In this document: positions 1 through 3,400 of the stretch, piece after piece
Numbering within the stretch: the stretch's first letter is position 1
Layout of the letters: the number at the start of each line of letters is the position of its first letter
Source of the DNA: an uncultured Oscillospiraceae bacterium
GTDB taxonomy: Bacteria > Bacillota > Clostridia > UBA1381
Assembly (NCBI GenBank): GCA_946531785.1
Contig: CAMNAT010000144.1
Coordinates: forward strand, 1 to 6,076
Direction of reading: 5' to 3'
Length of the DNA: 6,076 bases
Notes under the pieces: model-generated
What the model was told of the DNA's origin: nothing
The model's database searches: none
Seen by the model: the letters and a program-made list of their open reading frames with translations, nothing else
Made by a program: the position numbers and the translations under genes

Positions 1-1
1 G

Positions 2-421
2 TTTTTCATGGCGTTTGTCGTTACAATGCTTTTATATGAAACATTGCTTTGCAGGATATCATTTGTTAACCCTTTTAATGATGTATGGGGCAACTGGGGA
101 TTTCATAACAAGGACGGCGAATTCAGCAGCTCGAATGTTCAGAATATTTGCCTGTTTATAGTGCCGATGTTTATCCTGCTGCTATTATACAGCAAAAAAA
201 TATTTGTCAAGAAGAAAGAGACATTTTTGAACGTGATCCGGTTCTCGATGAGTGTTTCTTTTATTGCATCTCTGACTATTGAACTGCTGCAGGTATTTTT
301 GTTTCTCGGCATGTTCCAACTGTCTGATCTGGGATATAACACTTTGGGAGGTATTATAGGCGGCATTGCTTATTATGTCGTAAATATAATACGGAATAGG
401 CTGAAAAGGAATCAAATTTGA
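2..421 (+). CDS. VanZ-like family membrane protein, 5' end probably outside the window
   Basis: The frame is open to the left edge. The first in-window ATG is at 8 and has no visible ribosome binding site, so I treat the gene as 5'-partial; from ATG 8 it encodes 137 residues. Residue numbers count from that ATG. Hydrophobic segments lie at about 1-14, 46-62, 79-103 and 112-128, giving a small multi-pass membrane protein with a basic C-terminal tail (RNRLKRNQI). The VanZ signature is recognisable near the end: E92-x-x-Q95, then D107, N111 and the glycines of TLGGIIGG. This follows the family pattern E..Q...(R/S)..D...N..G...G, but the usual Arg before the Asp is not obvious. VanZ itself gives low-level teicoplanin resistance; most homologues have no proven role, so resistance should not be assumed. 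AT-rich, unlike the S24 genes downstream. It is cut off from them by 465 bases of spacer and is probably a separate transcription unit. Confidence 0.75.
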   Translation, partial: FFMAFVVTMLLYETLLCRISFVNPFNDVWGNWGFHNKDGEFSSSNVQNICLFIVPMFILLLLYSKKIFVKKKETFLNVIRFSMSVSFIASLTIELLQVFLFLGMFQLSDLGYNTLGGIIGGIAYYVVNIIRNRLKRNQI

Positions 422-430
422 AAAGCTATG

Positions 431-480
431 CCCGAAAGCTGTGTGAAAAATAACCGTTTTTTCAGATACATTCGGGTTTG
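431..480 (+). terminator. Possible terminator hairpin after the VanZ-like gene
   Basis: Nested inverted repeats begin 10 bases after the stop. The outer arms are CCCGAA (431-436) and TTCGGG (471-476); the inner arms are TGAAAAA (444-450) and TTTTTCA (458-464) around a 7-base loop. The outer stem is followed only by TTTG, so a strong U-tract is missing. The position suits a terminator, but the structure is weak by intrinsic-terminator standards. Confidence 0.35.
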
Positions 481-781
481 ACACAAGCCTGAATAACGGA
501 TCCTGTAATGCATAATGTGGAAACAGCCAAAAAACAACTTGGAAGGCATTGCATCGTGGGTGTCAAAGAATGAATACACGATAAAATGAAAGAGAAATAA
601 AAAGCAGTTAAAAGATGCAAAAATGCAGATGATATAAAGGCTTGGAATAATATAGATACTGTGTGGTGCTTGTGTCTCTCCCGAATATAGGTTTTGCCCG
701 ACTCAGTGCCAACGATAAGATGTTTCTTGTATGTGACTGTGTCAATTAATAACGTCCTTTCATTTGGATGTCTTATCCGAA

Positions 782-802
782 TTATATCATATAATGATAT
801 AA
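782..802. promoter_or_regulatory. Perfect inverted repeat: candidate repressor operator
   Basis: TTATATCAT (782-790) and ATGATATAA (794-802) are exact reverse complements separated by ATA: 9 bp arms and a 3 bp spacer. This is typical geometry for a dimeric XRE-type repressor, and such a repressor is encoded in the transcription unit that starts 85 bases further on. It is not the Firmicutes LexA box (GAAC-N4-GTTC). With no T-tract after it and an A/T-only spacer, an operator is more likely than a terminator. The AT-rich background makes short palindromes easier to obtain by chance, but 18 matched bases are hard to dismiss. Confidence 0.6.
790..795 (+). promoter_or_regulatory. Consensus -10 box inside the palindrome
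   Basis: TATAAT matches the sigma-A -10 consensus exactly and lies in the middle of the inverted repeat, so a protein bound there would block RNA polymerase. The -35 is poor: nothing close to TTGACA lies 16-18 bases upstream, the best nearby hexamer is TTGGAT (764-769) at a 20-base spacing, and there is no TG extension. Transcription would start near 802, leaving a leader of about 85 bases before the first S24 gene. Confidence 0.45.
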
Positions 803-805
803 AAG

Positions 806-811
806 TGTACA
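806..811. promoter_or_regulatory. Second small palindrome beside the operator
   Basis: TGTACA is self-complementary. It is flanked by AAAA (801-804) and TTTT (812-815), with one unmatched G on the left, and it touches the right arm of the larger inverted repeat. It could be an accessory site, but it is short enough to be chance. Confidence 0.2.
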
Positions 812-874
812 TTTTAGCGATTTTTAAATAGAAAAAAATAAATCGGCAGCGGTATATCAAAATACAGATATGAT

Positions 875-880
875 GGAGGA
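875..880 (+). promoter_or_regulatory. Strong ribosome binding site of the first S24 gene
   Basis: GGAGGA sits 6 bases before the ATG at 887 and fixes that start. It is flanked by the short complementary arms GATAT (867-871) and ATATC (880-884), so the Shine-Dalgarno would lie mostly in the loop of a weak hairpin. Confidence 0.75.
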
Positions 881-886
881 TATCAG

Positions 887-1333
887 ATGATTACCAGAAA
901 AAAAATAAATGAAGACGGATGGGAAATGATACCTGTTTACGGAGCGGTGATCGCCGGCGAGCCGCAGTTCAGATTTGAATATGAGGACACATATGAGATC
1001 ATTCCGCCTGAGCTGTCTGAGAAGGGTGAATGCTTCGCAATGCGGGTATGGGGCGACAGCATGGAGCCGGAGATGACCGAGGGGGATGTTGTGATCGTGC
1101 TCTCGCGCCACGACTGCAATAACGGAGAGCTGGCTGTCGTATCCGTGGACGGCGGGAATGCGACAGTGAAGAGAGTATATAAAGAAAACGGAGAATGCAG
1201 ACTCGTTTCCCGCAGCGAGGCTTATGATGATATGGTATACAGCATGACAGGAGAACGGCGCGCGGATATAAAGATCATGGGCGTTGTTATTGAGCTGAGA
1301 AAGAAATTTGATAAGATCAGGTATGCAAGATGA
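887..1333 (+). CDS. Stand-alone UmuD-like S24 (LexA-superfamily) autoprotease, no DNA-binding domain
   Basis: This 148-residue protein is essentially only the LexA/UmuD C-terminal fold. All parts of the self-cleavage machinery are present: an Ala23-Gly24 scissile pair in the PVYGAVIAGEP segment, the nucleophile Ser58 in GDSMEP, and the general-base Lys95 in ATVKR. The Ser-to-Lys distance is 37 residues, the same as in E. coli UmuD (S60/K97) and LexA (S119/K156). Total length and the N-terminal cleavage position (UmuD cuts C24-G25) also resemble UmuD, yet no UmuC-type polymerase is in the window. RecA-stimulated self-cleavage after Ala23 is expected from the family. The stop overlaps the next gene's start (ATGA, 1330-1333), so translation is coupled to the XRE repressor. 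It may form heterodimers with that repressor through the shared domain (inference). About 60% GC in sampled stretches, far above the upstream spacer. Confidence 0.88.
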   Translation: MITRKKINEDGWEMIPVYGAVIAGEPQFRFEYEDTYEIIPPELSEKGECFAMRVWGDSMEPEMTEGDVVIVLSRHDCNNGELAVVSVDGGNATVKRVYKENGECRLVSRSEAYDDMVYSMTGERRADIKIMGVVIELRKKFDKIRYAR

Positions 1334-1905
1334 TAAAGCTTAAAGAGTTAAGACAGAGCAAGAATATGAGCCAGCAGGAGCTTGCCGATTATCTGGGCGT
1401 GGGACAATCGACACTGAGCGGATGGGAGCGCGGTGCTACCTGTATGACCAGTGACGCCATGATAAAAGCGGCAAATCTGTTTGATGTATCCATAGACTAT
1501 CTTGTCGGAAACGAGCAGGCGGAAAAGGAAATGAAAAGGTTCATTGTCCTGCCTGCGCAGAATGTGAAGGAGATATCGCCGGACGGGATATTGCCGCCGT
1601 CGGCCATAAAAAGAAACGAGCATCTTTGCCTTTTGGTTACCGGTGACAGCATGGAGCCGGACATAAAAGAGGGCGACATTGCCATAGTCAGGATGAGTGA
1701 CAGCTATAAGTCAGAATCGATCGTGGCACTCAGCGTTGAGGACAACTGCCGCGCGCTGCAGCATGTGACAAAGGTGGACAGCGGTATAATATTAAGATCC
1801 TTAAACCCGAAATATCGTCTGGTTTGCTACAGCACAAGACAGTTGAAGTCGCGCAGAGTCAGAATAGTCGGACGGCTTGTTGAGATAAGGAGAAGGTATT
1901 TGTAA
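1330..1905 (+). CDS. XRE-family HTH / S24-domain repressor with a degenerate protease site
   Basis: The product has 191 residues. Residues 2-58 form an XRE/Cro-CI helix-turn-helix (MSQQELADYLGVGQSTLSGWERG, shown here in parts: MSQQELADYLGVG then QSTLSGWERG, ending SIDYLVG). Residues about 70-191 form an S24/LexA-like domain. Aligned to the preceding gene product without gaps from ILPP (87-90, matching IIPP 38-41), the nucleophile Ser107 is present in TGDSMEP. The general-base position, 37 residues on, is Gln144 (codon CAG at 1759) instead of Lys, and no Ala-Gly pair occurs in the hinge (VLPAQNVKEISPDG). Lys148 is nearby but four residues out of register. The protein therefore looks unable to cleave itself, although the domain should still dimerise. 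The start overlaps the upstream stop by 4 bases. Likely role: a transcriptional repressor of its own operon that binds the inverted repeat at 782-802 (inference). Confidence 0.88.
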   Translation: MIKLKELRQSKNMSQQELADYLGVGQSTLSGWERGATCMTSDAMIKAANLFDVSIDYLVGNEQAEKEMKRFIVLPAQNVKEISPDGILPPSAIKRNEHLCLLVTGDSMEPDIKEGDIAIVRMSDSYKSESIVALSVEDNCRALQHVTKVDSGIILRSLNPKYRLVCYSTRQLKSRRVRIVGRLVEIRRRYL

Positions 1906-1931
1906 AAATAATACTCATACAGAAGTAAGGC

Positions 1932-1942
1932 GGAAAGGAAAG
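1932..1942 (+). promoter_or_regulatory. Ribosome binding site of the GHMP kinase gene
   Basis: The purine run GGAAAGGAAAG ends 6 bases before the ATG at 1949. It is A-rich and weaker than the GGAGG sites of the S24 gene and the small orphan gene. The 43-base gap after the repressor gene holds no terminator and no clear promoter, so read-through is likely. Confidence 0.5.
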
Positions 1943-1948
1943 ATACCA

Positions 1949-3115
1949 ATGAATTTTGAAACACTATACCCCGACGCAAAGGAAAAACAAACGACCTTTT
2001 GTCCATACCGCGTATGCCCGTTGGGCGCGCATGTGGATCACCAGTTCGGGAAGGTGACGGGGTTTGCGATAGATAAGGGCATAACCTTTGAATACTGCCC
2101 GACAGAGGACGGCTTTGTGGAGGCGGTAAGCGCGAATATGCCGGAGAAAAAGATCTTCCGCGTGCAGAAGGTCACGCATAAGGTCGGCGACTGGGCGGAT
2201 CATCTCAGAGGTGTTATCCGCATACTTAACAGCGAGGGCTACAGCTTAGAGCGCGGCGTTAAATGCCTGATACGCGGCGATCTGCCGATAGGCGGACTTT
2301 CATCGTCGGCAAGCGTGATCATCGGGTTTATGCTCACGATCTGCAAAGTTAATAATATAGAGCTTGCCGCGGCGGATATAATACGGCTTGCGCAGAAGGT
2401 CGAGAACGAGTATGTCGGCGTTTCCTGCGGCACGCTTGATCAGAGCTGTGAGGTGTATTCAAAGGAAAAGCATCTCTTGTATCTTGACACGCTTGACGGT
2501 ACATATAAGCTGCTTGAGCAGCATAAGAATATGCCGGAATATGAGATAGGCATATTCTTCTCGGGCGTTCCGCGTTCGCTTGCGGGGACTGCATATAATA
2601 TGCGCGCGGATGAGTGCCGCGCGGCGGCGTATTACATAACGGCGGCTATGGGCAAGACCTACGGCAAGTTTAACGAAACATATCTCCGCGGCGTGCCGCA
2701 GGAGGATTTTGAGAAGCATAAGGACAAGCTGCCCGCGACCTGGCGCAGACGAGCGGAGCATTTCTACAGCGAGCAGCGCCGCGTGGAGTTGGGCGCCGAG
2801 TTCTGGCAGAAGGGCGATCTAGTGAGCTTCGGAAAGACTGTAAACGAATCGGGCTTCAGCTCGATCTACAGCTATGAAACAGGCTCGCCGGAGCTGAAGG
2901 CGCTGTATGAGGCGATGCTAAAGACCGACGGCATCTACGGCGGAAGATTTTCCGGCGCGGGCTTCAAGGGCTGCTGCATGGCTCTTATAGCTCCCGCGTA
3001 TAAGGATGAGATCACCAGGAGCATAACGGAGCAGTATCTTGCGCAGTTCCCGGAGCTCAAAAACGCGTTCAGTGTGCATTATTGCAGGACTGCAGATGGA
3101 GTAATGTGCGTATAA
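1949..3115 (+). CDS. GHMP-family sugar-1-kinase, galacturonokinase-like
   Basis: At 388 residues this is a full-length galactokinase-family protein, expected to phosphorylate the anomeric hydroxyl of a sugar with ATP in the cytoplasm. Motif 1 is CPYRVCPLGAHVDHQFG (18-34), with Arg21, His28 and Asp30 at the galactokinase sugar-site positions. Motif 2, the ATP phosphate loop, is LPIGGLSSSAS (112-122). The catalytic Asp is D164 in GTLDQ, and motif 3 is GGRFSGAGFKGC (331-342). The galactokinase hallmark Glu (LIGEH, human GALK1 E43, which contacts the sugar C6 hydroxyl) is Ala27 here. The PLGAH-DH wording is what I recall from plant galacturonic acid kinase (GalAK), which suggests a C6-carboxylate sugar such as D-galacturonate. 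True GalK is less likely, and other uronate or pentose kinases remain possible. No galactose or pectin pathway genes are next to it. Codons are GC-rich (60% GC in the 2701-2760 line). Confidence 0.87.
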   Translation: MNFETLYPDAKEKQTTFCPYRVCPLGAHVDHQFGKVTGFAIDKGITFEYCPTEDGFVEAVSANMPEKKIFRVQKVTHKVGDWADHLRGVIRILNSEGYSLERGVKCLIRGDLPIGGLSSSASVIIGFMLTICKVNNIELAAADIIRLAQKVENEYVGVSCGTLDQSCEVYSKEKHLLYLDTLDGTYKLLEQHKNMPEYEIGIFFSGVPRSLAGTAYNMRADECRAAAYYITAAMGKTYGKFNETYLRGVPQEDFEKHKDKLPATWRRRAEHFYSEQRRVELGAEFWQKGDLVSFGKTVNESGFSSIYSYETGSPELKALYEAMLKTDGIYGGRFSGAGFKGCCMALIAPAYKDEITRSITEQYLAQFPELKNAFSVHYCRTADGVMCV

Positions 3116-3136
3116 ATAAGGTGCTGTGATTTAAAT

Positions 3137-3141
3137 GGAGG
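3137..3141 (+). promoter_or_regulatory. Ribosome binding site that decides the start of the small orphan gene
   Basis: GGAGG lies 5 bases before the ATG at 3147. It overlaps an in-frame ATG at 3135, which has no Shine-Dalgarno of its own. The 3147 start is therefore preferred, giving 78 rather than 82 residues. Confidence 0.7.
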
Positions 3142-3146
3142 TTGCA

Positions 3147-3383
3147 ATGAGTAGTAAAGTAAGAACAACATCTCATATAAGCGAAAGCGAAGCGAGAAGG
3201 ATAATTAAAAATAATTTAAGACGATCTGAGATCAGACTTAGTCAAAACACACCGCCAAACAGTGCCAACAGTGCTAATGAGCAGGAAATGCCTGTTTCAA
3301 AAGGCTGGGGTGTAAAGACATCAATACGAAAAAGAAGAGTAGGATCAACAGTTGTAGTATCCGTAAAAAAAAGATATAAATAA
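3147..3383 (+). CDS. Small basic orphan protein preceding the ATPase
   Basis: I do not recognise this 78-residue protein. An N-terminal part (about 12-31) looks helical and charged (SESEARRIIKNNLRRSEIR). A polar Asn/Ser/Pro linker follows (34-47) and contains NSANSAN, encoded by an imperfect 9-base tandem repeat at 3258-3275. A strongly basic C-terminus (about 56-78) has a Val-rich beta-like stretch, GSTVVVSV, between RKRR and KKRYK. There is no signal peptide, membrane segment or cysteine. The charge suggests nucleic-acid or partner binding, but that is only inference. It is a plausible gene because it has a good GGAGG, begins 31 bases after the kinase stop and ends 17 bases before the ATPase start, and it shares the low GC of the ATPase. 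It probably works with that ATPase as an accessory or effector subunit. Confidence 0.7.
   Translation: MSSKVRTTSHISESEARRIIKNNLRRSEIRLSQNTPPNSANSANEQEMPVSKGWGVKTSIRKRRVGSTVVVSVKKRYK
3258..3275 (+). repeat. Imperfect 9-base tandem repeat in the small orphan gene
   Basis: AACAGTGCC (3258-3266) is followed directly by AACAGTGCT (3267-3275), in frame, encoding Asn-Ser-Ala twice in the polar linker. It is consistent with slippage and is probably of no functional weight. Confidence 0.5.
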
Positions 3384-3386
3384 AAT

Positions 3387-3392
3387 AAGGGG
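3387..3392 (+). promoter_or_regulatory. Ribosome binding site of the ATPase gene
   Basis: AAGGGG lies 8 bases before the ATG at 3401 and 3 bases after the stop of the small gene. No promoter or terminator fits in the 17-base gap, so the two genes are very probably co-transcribed. Confidence 0.6.
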
Positions 3393-3400
3393 TTATACAA

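Larger units (their letters stand above)
422..886. other. 465-base AT-rich intergenic stretch
   Basis: I find no convincing gene here. Plus-strand frames are broken every 10 to 35 codons. The longest open piece I traced is 651-746, about 32 codons with no start signal. The minus strand has a 132-codon frame across 462-860, but it lacks a ribosome binding site and a recognisable domain. The left end carries a possible terminator. The right end, about 780-886, carries the palindrome, a TATAAT box and the ribosome binding site of the next gene. The middle, about 490-760, could be an untranslated leader or decayed sequence; I see no structured RNA I can name. Confidence 0.5.

Noticed and set aside
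478..509. Perfect TTGACA at 478-483 as a promoter
   Set aside because: The only -10-like hexamer (TGTAAT, 504-509) is 20 bases away, outside the usual spacing, and no gene follows within 370 bases.
508..573. Plus-strand 21-codon mini-ORF (starts MHNVETAKKQLG)
   Set aside because: No Shine-Dalgarno precedes it and nothing supports translation. It could be a gene remnant, but I cannot name a parent.
740..745. Minus-strand TTGACA (TGTCAA on the + strand)
   Set aside because: The hexamer 17 bases on matches the -10 consensus at only 3 of 6 positions, and there is no credible minus-strand gene downstream.
462..860. 132-codon minus-strand frame in the intergenic stretch
   Set aside because: There is no ribosome binding site, no domain I recognise, and a Cys/Phe/His-rich composition typical of chance frames in AT-rich DNA. 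It also covers the putative promoter-operator.
3135..3146. Upstream ATG (3135) as the start of the small orphan gene
   Set aside because: It overlaps the GGAGG that serves the ATG at 3147 and has no ribosome binding site of its own.
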